From Massilia sp. CFBP 13721 (lineage in GTDB: Bacteria; Pseudomonadota; Gammaproteobacteria; Burkholderiales; Burkholderiaceae_D), in assembly GCF_014842025.1 (NCBI RefSeq), contig NZ_JACYUY010000001.1, positions 102,818 to 166,817 on the forward strand: 64,000 nucleotides of DNA, in the 5' to 3' direction. Shown in pieces: positions 35,213 through 43,649 of this stretch. Below the pieces are notes generated by a model. The model searched no databases. It worked only from the letters and a program-made list of their open reading frames with translations, and had not been told where the DNA came from. Every line of letters begins with the position of its first letter. The first letter of the stretch is position 1. The translations under genes were made by a program, and so were the position numbers.

Positions 35213-38200
35213 ATGAGTGGCTCCGTCCAACCCCGCATTCTTCTCGTGGACGATCAGAGCGCCAATCTCGCGGTGCTCGAAGCCCTGCTGGCCGGACTGG
35301 ACGCCACGCTCGTCCGCGCCGATTCCGGCGCGGCCGCGCTGCGCGCCTTGCTGGAAAATGCGCAGTCCGGCCCCGCTTTTGCGCTGATCCTGCTCGAGGT
35401 CCGGATGCCGGCGCTGGACGCGCTCCAGACCGCCGAGCTGATACGCCGGCACCCGCACCCGCACGCGCAATCGCTGCCGATCGTCTTCGTGACCGACGGC
35501 GACCCCGACGCCTTTCCGTTCGAACGCGCCGACGCCCTGGGCCAGGTCGACTACCTGGCCAGGCCGCTCAACGCCCACGTGCTGCGCGCCCGGCTCGGGC
35601 ACTACCTGGCGTGCTGGCGCAAGGACGCCGAGCTGGAATGCCTGCGCGCGTCGGCATCCACGCCCGCGCCGGCGCCTGCCGCCGGCCAGGCCAGCCGCCT
35701 GCGCCTGATCCTCGACAACCTGCATGACTACGCCTTTATCGGCACCGATACCGAGCGCCGCATCACCGAGTGGGAAGCCGGCGCCGAGGCGGTCACCGGC
35801 TGGAGCGCCGCAGAAGCCTGCGGGCAGTCGGCGGACATGCTCTTCACGCCGGAGGACCGCGCCGCCGGCCACCCCGAGGACGAGGCGGCGCGCGCCCGCG
35901 CCACCGGCCGCTCGGAAGACAAGCGCTGGCACCTGCGCAAGGATGGCGGGCGTTTCTTCGCCGACGGCATGATGATCGCGCTGCGCAAGGAGGGAGAAGT
36001 GCGCGGCGAACTGCTCGGCTTCGCCAAGATCATGCGCGACGCCACCGCCGAACACGAGGCGATCGAACACCTGGCCGCCAGCGAGCGCGCCCTGCACGAC
36101 AGCAGCCTGGAACGCGAGCGCCTGGTCGCCCAGCTGCGCACGGCCAACGAGCGCATGCGCGACATCTTTTACCACGCCCCGGCCTTCATGGCCGTGCTGC
36201 GCAAACCAGACATGGTGTTCGAGATGGCCAACGAACGCTTCGCCGCCCTGGTCGGGCGGCGCCCGCTGCTGGGCCGGTCGGTGCGCGCCGCCTTGCCGGA
36301 ACTCGAAGGGCAGGGATTGTTCGAACTGCTCGACGGCGTCTACCGCACCGGTGCCGCCCACGAGGGCAGCAACGTGCGCCTGCAGCTGCAGACCGAGCAT
36401 GGCGAGCTCGATACCTATTACGTCGACTTCATCTACATGGCGCTGCGCGAGCCGGACGGCACGGTGGCGGGGGTCCTGATCCACGGGATCGACGTCACCG
36501 AACGCACCCGCGCCAACCTGCTGGCGGTGGGCCAGCGCGGCGCGCTCGAGCTGGCCGTGTCGGACGCGCCGCTGGGCGACGTGCTCGACCTGCTGGCGCG
36601 CACCGCCGAGGACTACGCAGGCGGCGCCGCGCTGGTCGGGATCCAGCTCGCCGGTCCCGGCAACGCGCTGGCGCACGCGGCGGCCCCGAGCCTGCCGGAC
36701 GCGCTGCGCGCCGCGCTCGACGGCGTCGGTATCGCGCCGCTGGGGGCGGGCGGCGGCACCGCGGCCTGGCGCGCCGAACCGGTCGACTGCGCCGACATCG
36801 CGCGCGACCCGCTGTGGGAGCGCTGCCGCGTCCCGGCCCTGGCCGCCCGCCTGGCCGCCTGCAGTGCGCTGCCGATCATCGCGCCCGCGGGCGCCGTGCT
36901 GGGCGCGTTCACCTGGTATTACCGCGCAGGTGCGGCGCGTACCGCACACGACGCCGCGGCACTGGACCTGCTCGCCAATACCGCCTCGCTGGTGATCGGC
37001 CAGCGCGCCGAGGCGACAGCGCGCCAGGCCGCCGAGGAACGCTCGCACGCGATCCTGGAAAGCATGACCGACGGCTTCCTGGCGCTGGACGCATCCTGGC
37101 GCATCGCTTACGCCAACGGCGCGGCCGAGCGCATCACGGGAATGGAGCGCGCGCAGCTGTTCGGCGACGTGTTCTGGGACCTATTCCCGGACTGGCACGG
37201 CAGCCCGCAGGAGCAGGCCTGCCGCCGCTGCGCGACCGGGCGCGGCGCGACCCGGACCGAAGTCCACATTGGCGCCTGGGGCGGCTGGTACGAGATCAAC
37301 TGTTTTCCGACGCCCGGCGGCGGCATCGCCCTCTACCTGCGCGACGAAAGCGAACGGCGCCTGGCCGAGGAGGGCGTGCGCCGCCTGGCGGCGGTGGCCG
37401 AGCAGTCGTCCGACTTCATCGGCATCTTCGCGCCCGACGGCGCCGGCCTCTACCTCAACCGCGCGGGGCGGGCGATGGCCGGGCTGCAGGCGGACGCCGA
37501 GATCCGCGGCGTGCGCCTGCTCGACCTGTTCTCCGACGACTGCCGCGCCTTTGTGCGCAACGACGTCGTGCCGGCACTGACCGGGGGCGCGCAGAAATGG
37601 GAGGGCGAGTTGCGCTTCGCCGGCAGGGAAGGACATGGCGGCGACAAGGGCGTGCCGGTGTATTTCAAGGGCTTCGCCGTGCACGGCGCCGATGGCGCCC
37701 ACCTCGGCCTGGCGACGATCACGCGCGACATCACCGAGCAAAAACGCGCCGAGGACGAATTGCGCCGCATCGCCGCCGACCTGTCCGAGGCCGACCACCG
37801 CAAGAGCGAATTCCTGGCCACGCTGGCGCACGAACTGAGGAATCCGCTGGCGCCGATCCGCACCGGGCTCGACCTGTTGCGCATGGCGCCCGGGAATGTA
37901 TCCACCGCCGAACGCGTGCACGAGATGATGGACCGCCAGCTCGGCCAGCTGATCCACCTGGTCGACGACCTGCTCGACATCGCCCGCATCACGCGCGGAC
38001 GCATCGAACTGAAAAAGGAGCAGGTCGACCTGCGCACCGCGGTCGCGATGGCGGTCGAATCGAGCACGGCCCTGATCCAGGCCGGCAAGCATCAGCTGCA
38101 GGTGTCCTTGCCGGACGAGCCGCTGCCGCTCGATGCCGACCCGACGCGCCTGGTGCAGGTGCTGTCGAACCTCCTGAACAACGCGGCCAAATACACGCCG

Positions 38201-38926
38201 GGCGGCGGGCGCATCGCGCTGGCGGCCTGGCGCGAGGACGGGCAGGCGGTGGTGTCGGTCACCGACAGCGGCATCGGCATCGCGCCCGAAGCCATCGGTT
38301 CGGTATTCGAGATGTTCACCCAGGTGCGCAGCAGCCTGGACCGCGCCCAGGGTGGACTCGGGATCGGACTGTCGCTGGTGCGCCGGCTGGTCGAACTGCA
38401 TGGCGGGCGTGTGCATGCCTTCAGCGCCGGGCGCGGGCGCGGCAGCACTTTCACGGTGCGTTTGCCGTTGCGGCGTAGTGCCGGCAGTCAGGAAGACGCG
38501 GGCGAGGCGGCGCCGGCGCAGGCGCCCGCGCGCCGCCTGCGCGTGCTGGTGGTCGACGACAATGTCGATGCCGCCGACAGCCTGGCAGCGCTGCTCGGTG
38601 CGCTCGGCCACGACACGCGCATGGCGCACGACGGCCCGTCCGGGCTGGCGGCGGCGCGCGCCTTCCTGCCCGACCTGGCCTTGCTGGACATCGGCCTGCC
38701 GGGCATGAACGGGCACGAGCTGGCACGGGCGATCCGTGCCTCCGGGCCCGGCAGCGCATTGTGCGACACGGTGCTGGTCGCGCTCACCGGCTGGGGTGCG
38801 GCGAGCGACATGACGCTCTCGCACGAAGCCGGGTTCGACCAGCACCTCACCAAACCGGTCAGCCGCGAAGCCCTGGAGCAGGCGCTGGCCACCGCGACCG
38901 AAGCACACATCGGAAAGGGCTTATGA
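35213..38926 (+). CDS. Large hybrid histidine kinase with receiver domains at both ends
   Basis: Protein of 1237 residues with no membrane helix. Order: N-terminal receiver (5-125), PAS (about 150-275), PAS (about 310-425), GAF-like (435-600), two PAS (about 605-845), phosphoacceptor TLAHELRNPLAP (His873), ATPase (NLLNNAAKYTP, DSGIGI, GGLGIGLSLV), and C-terminal receiver with Asp1159 in LALLDIGLPGMNG. In the first receiver the phosphoacceptor position is Glu62 (LILLEVRMP) and the conserved Lys is Arg (YLARPLN), so it is probably not phosphorylated. The chosen ATG lacks a clear ribosome site. The stop overlaps the Nudix start by ATGA. Confidence 0.9.
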   Translation: MSGSVQPRILLVDDQSANLAVLEALLAGLDATLVRADSGAAALRALLENAQSGPAFALILLEVRMPALDALQTAELIRRHPHPHAQSLPIVFVTDGDPDAFPFERADALGQVDYLARPLNAHVLRARLGHYLACWRKDAELECLRASASTPAPAPAAGQASRLRLILDNLHDYAFIGTDTERRITEWEAGAEAVTGWSAAEACGQSADMLFTPEDRAAGHPEDEAARARATGRSEDKRWHLRKDGGRFFADGMMIALRKEGEVRGELLGFAKIMRDATAEHEAIEHLAASERALHDSSLERERLVAQLRTANERMRDIFYHAPAFMAVLRKPDMVFEMANERFAALVGRRPLLGRSVRAALPELEGQGLFELLDGVYRTGAAHEGSNVRLQLQTEHGELDTYYVDFIYMALREPDGTVAGVLIHGIDVTERTRANLLAVGQRGALELAVSDAPLGDVLDLLARTAEDYAGGAALVGIQLAGPGNALAHAAAPSLPDALRAALDGVGIAPLGAGGGTAAWRAEPVDCADIARDPLWERCRVPALAARLAACSALPIIAPAGAVLGAFTWYYRAGAARTAHDAAALDLLANTASLVIGQRAEATARQAAEERSHAILESMTDGFLALDASWRIAYANGAAERITGMERAQLFGDVFWDLFPDWHGSPQEQACRRCATGRGATRTEVHIGAWGGWYEINCFPTPGGGIALYLRDESERRLAEEGVRRLAAVAEQSSDFIGIFAPDGAGLYLNRAGRAMAGLQADAEIRGVRLLDLFSDDCRAFVRNDVVPALTGGAQKWEGELRFAGREGHGGDKGVPVYFKGFAVHGADGAHLGLATITRDITEQKRAEDELRRIAADLSEADHRKSEFLATLAHELRNPLAPIRTGLDLLRMAPGNVSTAERVHEMMDRQLGQLIHLVDDLLDIARITRGRIELKKEQVDLRTAVAMAVESSTALIQAGKHQLQVSLPDEPLPLDADPTRLVQVLSNLLNNAAKYTPGGGRIALAAWREDGQAVVSVTDSGIGIAPEAIGSVFEMFTQVRSSLDRAQGGLGIGLSLVRRLVELHGGRVHAFSAGRGRGSTFTVRLPLRRSAGSQEDAGEAAPAQAPARRLRVLVVDDNVDAADSLAALLGALGHDTRMAHDGPSGLAAARAFLPDLALLDIGLPGMNGHELARAIRASGPGSALCDTVLVALTGWGAASDMTLSHEAGFDQHLTKPVSREALEQALATATEAHIGKGL

Positions 38927-39348
38927 CGAAGCACACGGTTTCCTGCGGCACCCTGGTGCTCGATACGCGCGGCCAGCTGCTGCTGTGCCACGTGACGCAC
39001 ACGGCCGCCTGGGACATCCCCAAAGGCATGCGCGACCCCGGCGAAACCAGCCTGGAAGCGGCGATGCGCGAATTGCGCGAGGAAGCCGGCGCGGTCTTCG
39101 ACGCCGCGCGCTTCCACGACCTGGGCGAATTCGACTACCGGCGCGACAAGCGCCTGCACCTGTTCCGGGTCGACGCCGGCGACGAACTGGGCGACCTGGC
39201 AGGGCTGCACTGCAGCAGCTACTACCCCCATGCGAAGACCGGCAAGCCGACGCCGGAGATGGATGGCTTCAGGTGGGCGCGGCGCGAGGAGATCAGCCAG
39301 CTGTGCTGGCCGCGCATGGGGGCCTTGTTGTTGACCTTGGATTGGTGA
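38923..39348 (+). CDS. Nudix hydrolase
   Basis: Protein of 141 residues. The Nudix box is complete (GMRDPGETSLEAAMRELREE followed by AG; G-x5-E-x7-REUxEExGU), about residues 35-58. The enzyme hydrolyses a nucleoside diphosphate linked to another group; the substrate is not predictable, though the size fits NTP- or dinucleotide-cleaving types. It overlaps the stop of the hybrid kinase by four bases and should be translated from the same transcript. Confidence 0.9.
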   Translation: MTKHTVSCGTLVLDTRGQLLLCHVTHTAAWDIPKGMRDPGETSLEAAMRELREEAGAVFDAARFHDLGEFDYRRDKRLHLFRVDAGDELGDLAGLHCSSYYPHAKTGKPTPEMDGFRWARREEISQLCWPRMGALLLTLDW

Positions 39349-39354
39349 GGACGC

Positions 39355-39470
39355 GTAGGGTGGGCGCCCCGAGCCCACGCGTGAAGCCGGCACCGTGTTG
39401 GCGGGGTCTTTGATAAAACGAAGCCAACACCTTGCAACGTTTACGCGTGGGCTCGGGGCGCCCACCCTAC
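39355..39470. repeat. GTAGGGTGG inverted-repeat element, copy 11
   Basis: The left unit is GTAGGGTGGGCGCCCCGAGC then CCACGCGT. The right unit is its exact inverse complement (28 of 28 bases), 60 bases away. It begins 6 bases after the Nudix stop. Confidence 0.92.
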
Positions 39471-39543
39471 GGGTCTGAGCGTGCGCACCAGTAAAGTGTT
39501 TCGAAGTACCATGAACCCGCCAAGAAACGAGGAGGATTCGCTA

Positions 39544-40377
39544 ATGAACACCCAAGCCGACCAAGACACCTACGACGTCGCCGCCATCATGGGCGGCCTG
39601 TATGGCGACGGCATCATTGCCTGCAAGGGGGCGTTCGAACGGGCCTGGGTCGAACGGCTCGGGCAGGACATCGCCACCCTGTTCGAGGAAGCCCAGCGCC
39701 AGCCCGGCGGCGCGCTCGCGCGCGGGCCGAACCGCTATTACGTGGAAGTGCACCCGGAGCGCATTTCCGGCTTTGCCGACATCGTCGGGCACCCGTGGGT
39801 GGTGGCGGTCTGCCGCGCGATCCTCGGCCCCGAGTATCGCATCGTCGAAGCCGGCTTCGACGTGCCGGGGCCGGGCGCGCTGCACCAGCCCTGGCACCGC
39901 GATTTCCGCTCGCCCGAAGCGACGCTGGTCGGGCGGCGCCTGAATTCGCTCGCGTTCAACATCACCACGGTCGACGTCACCGAGGACATGGGGCCGTTCG
40001 AGATCGCGCCCGGCACCCAGTGGGACGACCTGAAGGACGGCGACCCGATGTTCCCGCCACAGGACCTCTGGCCACGCTACCAGGCGCGCGCCCAGCGCAA
40101 GCTGCCGCAGATGGGCGACATCTCGGCGCGCTCGGCGCTGACGATCCACCGCGGCACGGCCAACGAATCGGATCGTTCGCGCCCGGTGTTCGTGCTCGGC
40201 GTCGATGCGCCCGACGCGCGCAACGCCGACAAGCACGACCTGCAACTGACCCATGCCTATTACGACAGCCTGGCGCCGGAACTGCGCCGCCACATCACCT
40301 GCCGCGTGGTCGAGCGGCTGGAACCGATCGTGCAGGCCCATACGATCGAGGGGTTGAAGATGGGTGTGAAGGTATAA
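39544..40377 (+). CDS. Phytanoyl-CoA dioxygenase (PhyH) family protein
   Basis: Protein of 277 residues with the PhyH fold, an iron/2-oxoglutarate oxygenase. The iron-binding pair HxD is in HQPWHRDFRSP (about 118-120), and the second His with the 2-oxoglutarate Arg is in SALTIHRGTANESDRSRPVFVLG (about 201-215). It hydroxylates an unknown small molecule. AACGAGGAGG lies about nine bases before the ATG at 39544, favouring this start over one 21 codons upstream. Confidence 0.82.
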   Translation: MNTQADQDTYDVAAIMGGLYGDGIIACKGAFERAWVERLGQDIATLFEEAQRQPGGALARGPNRYYVEVHPERISGFADIVGHPWVVAVCRAILGPEYRIVEAGFDVPGPGALHQPWHRDFRSPEATLVGRRLNSLAFNITTVDVTEDMGPFEIAPGTQWDDLKDGDPMFPPQDLWPRYQARAQRKLPQMGDISARSALTIHRGTANESDRSRPVFVLGVDAPDARNADKHDLQLTHAYYDSLAPELRRHITCRVVERLEPIVQAHTIEGLKMGVKV

Positions 40378-40384
40378 GGCAGAT

Positions 40385-40420
40385 ATAAAAAGAACGGGCG
40401 CCGCGGCGCCCGTTCTTGTA
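40385..40420 (-). terminator. Terminator between convergent genes
   Basis: A 13-base perfect stem (AAGAACGGGCGCC with GGCGCCCGTTCTT) has only two loop bases. On the minus strand it runs into TTTTTATATCT, so it chiefly serves the small acidic protein gene; it may act both ways. Confidence 0.75.
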
Positions 40421-40434
40421 CGGCGCGAGAACGG

Positions 40435-40695
40435 TTACGGCGTGCCCTTGTTCTCGTCCTCGGGTTCCGTCTGCACCGTGTCCGGCATCGACTCGGTCAC
40501 GCTGCCGGGCAGCTGGCCGACGCGGCGGGTGTCGTCGCCCTGGATGTCGAGGCTGACTTCCTCGGCGACTTCGAAGCGGCCGTCTTCGGCGCCTTCGTCG
40601 CCCGGCAGCAGGTTGTCGGAGCGGTTGTGTTCGTCGGTACCCGGTTGCGGCGCCTGCGGGAATTGCGGCTGGTCGCGCTGGTCGATCGTTGCCAT
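40435..40695 (-). CDS. Small acidic hypothetical protein
   Basis: Protein of 86 residues, strongly acidic and apparently unstructured: MATIDQRDQPQFPQAPQPGT, then EEVSLDIQGDDTRRVGQLPG, ending DTVQTEPEDENKGTP. I recognise no family. GGAG seven bases upstream supports the ATG at 40695. It follows the DUF5985-like pair on the same strand, 67 bases after the stop, and may belong to their operon. Confidence 0.7.
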   Translation of the reverse strand: MATIDQRDQPQFPQAPQPGTDEHNRSDNLLPGDEGAEDGRFEVAEEVSLDIQGDDTRRVGQLPGSVTESMPDTVQTEPEDENKGTP

Positions 40696-40762
40696 GCTGT
40701 TCTCCATATCAAAATGTTCACATGGCTTCATTATCCCCGAGCCCGTACCGCGCGGGCGCACG

Positions 40763-41041
40763 CTAGTCGTGGTCACCCCGTCTATCGCGCTGCGGCAAGT
40801 TCTTCTCCAGGATCGCCCACAGGATCAGGCCGTAGGCCAGCAAGCGGATCAGGTAGTGCAGCGGCGAATCCTCGGCGCCGGCGTCGTGCAGCGCCGAATA
40901 CAGGCGGTGCATGCCCTCGATGAAGAACGAGGCGCCGAAATAGAGGAAGAAGCGGTCTTTCGAGGCGCGCCAGAAACGCAGGAAAAAGAGCGCGATGACG
41001 AGCGAACCCATGCAGATCGCGCCGGTGATCAGGTCGGTCAT
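40763..41041 (-). CDS. DUF5985-like small membrane protein (second of pair)
   Basis: About 92 residues with three hydrophobic helices: LITGAICMGSLVIALFFL, FFLYFGASFFIEGMHRLY and LIRLLAYGLILWAILEK. The organisation and the RFW...DRFFLYF segment resemble DUF5985, a family of unknown function that often comes in tandem. AAGGAG at the end of the upstream gene sits eight bases from the ATG at 41041, which I prefer to a GTG two codons earlier. Its start is three bases from the stop of its partner, so the pair is translationally coupled. Confidence 0.75.
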   Translation of the reverse strand: MTDLITGAICMGSLVIALFFLRFWRASKDRFFLYFGASFFIEGMHRLYSALHDAGAEDSPLHYLIRLLAYGLILWAILEKNLPQRDRRGDHD

Positions 41042-41043
41042 CG

Positions 41044-41301
41044 TCACTCCTTCTCGTAGATCAGGCCGTACAGCAGCAGGGACACGGCGACCAGGGCGCT
41101 GATCAGGCGCGCCGGCAGGAAGTCGATGTTGGGAAACACGATTTTGTCGAGCAACAGGAACAGGTTATTCAGGGTCATCACCGCGAAACACGAACCGCTC
41201 CAGAACAGCAGGCGGAAGCGCGTGCGCCGGTAGCTGGCGAACAGCAGCCAGCTGCAGGCAAGCGAGGTCAGGATGCACAGGATGTAGATGGTCTCCGCCA
41301 C
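41044..41301 (-). CDS. DUF5985-like small membrane protein (first of pair)
   Basis: Protein of 85 residues with three helices (YILCILTSLACSWLLFASYR, LLFWSGSCFAVMTLNNLFLL, ARLISALVAVSLLLYGLIYE). It shares with its neighbour the pattern helix, RxRFxLLFxxG, helix, short loop and helix, so the two may have arisen by duplication. It begins three bases after the stop of the winged-helix-like gene. Function unknown. Confidence 0.75.
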   Translation of the reverse strand: MAETIYILCILTSLACSWLLFASYRRTRFRLLFWSGSCFAVMTLNNLFLLLDKIVFPNIDFLPARLISALVAVSLLLYGLIYEKE

Positions 41302-41304
41302 TGG

Positions 41305-41694
41305 CTAGTCCTTTCGCAGTTTGAAGGCGTCCGCAAATTGCTGCGCCTTGCGGTCGAGGGAAGAATGAATCAGGTGGGTCACTTCGACCAGGTGGCGCGC
41401 GTACAGGTCGGCGAGGGCGTCGATGCGCGCGCGCAGTTCGGGCGACGCGGGCCCGTATTGGTAGCATTCCTGCTGGGGTCCGGGGCAGGGCACGACCATG
41501 TTCGCGCGGCACAGGTCTTCGAGCAGGCCCTGAGCGGTGCGTTCGCGCACGTAGAGGCGCCGCGCGAGCGTATCGGCATGCCATTGCTGCGCCGGATTGG
41601 CGCGCAGCAGCAGCAGGGCTTCGAGGAAGGGCACCGACGGAATACTCGTGAGCACGAATCGCCGCAAGTCTTCCGGGAATGGGACTTTTTCCAT
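41305..41694 (-). CDS. Hypothetical protein, possible winged-helix regulator
   Basis: Protein of 129 residues. The segment FLEALLLLRANPAQQWHADT then LARRLYVRERTAQGLLEDLCRANMVV reads as a winged helix-turn-helix, in which residues 40-65 would be the recognition unit. Cys residues in PCPGPQQECYQYGP form a short loop (the wing). The C-terminus is helical (DLYARHLVEVTHLIHSSLDR). I cannot name a family. It is first in a run of three tightly spaced genes with two small membrane proteins, so it may regulate or partner them. Confidence 0.65.
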   Translation of the reverse strand: MEKVPFPEDLRRFVLTSIPSVPFLEALLLLRANPAQQWHADTLARRLYVRERTAQGLLEDLCRANMVVPCPGPQQECYQYGPASPELRARIDALADLYARHLVEVTHLIHSSLDRKAQQFADAFKLRKD

Positions 41695-41879
41695 TGACGG
41701 GGCTGTTTCCGGTATGGAATGTTATCGAAAGAGCCGCAATTCTAGAGCATTCCTGCTAACGATGCATGCCTCCTGCCTACCGTGCGCCTGTATTGACGGG
41801 CGGATTTGGACAGCAATTTCGCGTCTGTCGAATGTGTGTCGGCTACAATGCGCTCTTGTCACATAATGTCCTTTTATCC

Positions 41880-42665
41880 ATGTTCCAGAAATTTGTCGCT
41901 GGCGCCGCCCTGGTGGCGTCGCTGTTCGCACCCGCGCTCGCAGCCGCGTCTAGCTGTCCGAATCATTACGCCGAAGGCCGCGCGCCCGAGATCCGCAACC
42001 CGAAGCTGGCCGTGGACACGCGCGAACTGTGCTACGGCGTGTTCGGCATCATGCATTCGGGTGTCACGCGCACGCCCTTGTGGTCGGCGGAAAACCTGCG
42101 CGCCGAAAACGTCGAATCGGCCCAGGGCCTGAAGCGCGACAACAGCTTCCATCCCGAACCGCGCCTGCCGCGCGGCCAGCGCGCCGAACTCGACGACTAT
42201 GCGCGCAGCGGCTACGACCGCGGCCACATGGCGCCCAACGGCGACATGCCCGACCGCCATACCCAGCGCGAGAGTTTCACGCTGGCCAACATGGTGCCCC
42301 AGGATGGCGACCACAACCGCCACATCTGGGCGCCGATCGAAGGCGCGGTGCGCAAGATGGCAAAGAAGGAAGGGCAGCTGTACGTGATCACCGGGCCGGC
42401 CTACCTCGGCAGCAACCTGCGCAAGATCGGCAACGTGCTGGTGCCGACCCACCTGTACAAGGTGGTGTACAGCCCGCGCCAGAAGGCGGCGGCGGCCTGG
42501 TTCACCGAAAACCGCGCGAATGCGCAGATCCAGGTCATTCCCGTGGCCGAACTCGAGCGCATCGTCGGCATCGAATTCCTGCCTTCCCTGTCGCGCCAGC
42601 AAAAGGAGCGCATGCTGGCGCTGCCGAAGATCCGTCAGCCGAAGCCGAAGAACCGTTTTTCCTGA
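41880..42665 (+). CDS. Exported DNA/RNA non-specific endonuclease (NUC1/EndA family)
   Basis: Protein of 261 residues with a signal peptide (VAGAALVASLFAPALAAAS, cut about residue 23). The catalytic motif DRGHMAPNGDM (about 108-118) carries the general-base His, and the metal-binding Asn is in NMVPQDGDHNRHIW. These enzymes cut both strands of DNA and RNA outside the cytoplasm, for nutrient or phosphate scavenging. TACAAT at 41844-41849 could be its -10 box. Confidence 0.9.
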   Translation: MFQKFVAGAALVASLFAPALAAASSCPNHYAEGRAPEIRNPKLAVDTRELCYGVFGIMHSGVTRTPLWSAENLRAENVESAQGLKRDNSFHPEPRLPRGQRAELDDYARSGYDRGHMAPNGDMPDRHTQRESFTLANMVPQDGDHNRHIWAPIEGAVRKMAKKEGQLYVITGPAYLGSNLRKIGNVLVPTHLYKVVYSPRQKAAAAWFTENRANAQIQVIPVAELERIVGIEFLPSLSRQQKERMLALPKIRQPKPKNRFS

Positions 42666-42699
42666 GCGCGCGTTTTTTAGTTAATCACCGGAGCCACCC

Positions 42700-42960
42700 A
42701 TGACTGCGAAAAAGAAGACCTTTGTCCCGTATGCGAACGAAGCCGACGTCCTGCAGGTCGACAACCTGATGATCGAGAACCGGCTCGACCGCATCACGAT
42801 CTCGGGCGACGTCGACCTCACCGCCGACAAGGCCGGGCTGGCCCATGCACGCCGCCTCAAGGAAATACTCGACGCCGTGCTGGCCAAACTCGAAGCCCAG
42901 GATTTGCCGGAACACTTGCCACCGCCCGACGTGCGGAACGTGGCCAATCCGTTCAATTAA
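42700..42960 (+). CDS. Conserved hypothetical protein
   Basis: Protein of 86 residues: a short strand-rich part (VLQVDNLMIENRLDRITISG then DVDLT) followed by a helix (AGLAHARRLKEILDAVLAKLE) and a proline-rich end. I know similar unnamed proteins from betaproteobacteria, with no function. GGAG lies about seven bases before the ATG. It follows the nuclease by 34 bases and a terminator follows it, so the two may be one transcript. Confidence 0.75.
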   Translation: MTAKKKTFVPYANEADVLQVDNLMIENRLDRITISGDVDLTADKAGLAHARRLKEILDAVLAKLEAQDLPEHLPPPDVRNVANPFN

Positions 42961-42972
42961 GTTCTGACTCCC

Positions 42973-42997
42973 AAGGCCTCGTTCGAGGCCTTTTTTT
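42973..42997 (+). terminator. Rho-independent terminator
   Basis: AAGGCCTCG and CGAGGCCTT pair around TT, followed by a T-run, 12 bases after the preceding stop. Confidence 0.9.
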
Positions 42998-43200
42998 CGT
43001 TTGCGCAATCCTTGTCCTCGCGCCGAACCGGGCATGCCTCATGCATTGTCTGTGCGGCGCCGCTCCTATCTCCGCGCCTTTTCTTGGCTTTTTATCTTTT
43101 TTTATTCTTAACATTTACGGCTGTCAATAGTGTGCGGTGTCGCGTCTGTTTGGAGTACGCTGATTGTGTCTTGTGCAAGCAACCACACGGAGTCGAAACA

Positions 43201-43620
43201 ATGGCAGTTAATTCAGAAGACCAGGCAACAGAAGGCGTTTTACGCGTTCCCGTCGTCGCGGAAGAACTGGCCATCGGAACCCGGACGGTCGACACGGGAC
43301 GCGGCGTTCGCGTACACAAGAGCGTCGTCGAACAGCCGGTCACCATCGACGAGCGCCTCGGGCGCGACGAGGTGGAAGTCAGGCACGTCGCGGTCGACCG
43401 TATCGTCGCAGCCGACGAAGCGCCCGCCAACCGCTACGAGGGCGACACCCTGATCGTGCCCGTCCTCGAGGAAGTCCTGGTTGTCGAGCGCCGTGTGCGC
43501 ATCAAGGAAGAGCTTCACATCACCCGGATCCGTCGCGAGGAACACCACCAGGAAGAAGTGGTCCTGAAGGCCGAACAGGTCAGTGTCGAACGTTTCGACG
43601 AATCCGGCACCCGCCAATGA
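43201..43620 (+). CDS. DUF2382 (YsnF/AvaK-type) stress protein
   Basis: Protein of 139 residues made almost entirely of a DUF2382 domain, with repeating charged strands: VLRVPVVAEELAIGTRTVDT, VTIDERLGRDEVEVRHVAVDR, then IPV-like LIVPVLEEVLVVERRVRIKEELHI. YsnF of Bacillus is a general-stress protein; the molecular role is unknown. CGGAGT precedes the ATG. A 29-base gap separates it from the larger DUF2382 gene, so they form an operon. The upstream 120 bases are AT-rich. Confidence 0.85.
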   Translation: MAVNSEDQATEGVLRVPVVAEELAIGTRTVDTGRGVRVHKSVVEQPVTIDERLGRDEVEVRHVAVDRIVAADEAPANRYEGDTLIVPVLEEVLVVERRVRIKEELHITRIRREEHHQEEVVLKAEQVSVERFDESGTRQ

Positions 43621-43649
43621 AGTAACCGATACTATCTGGAGGACTCATC

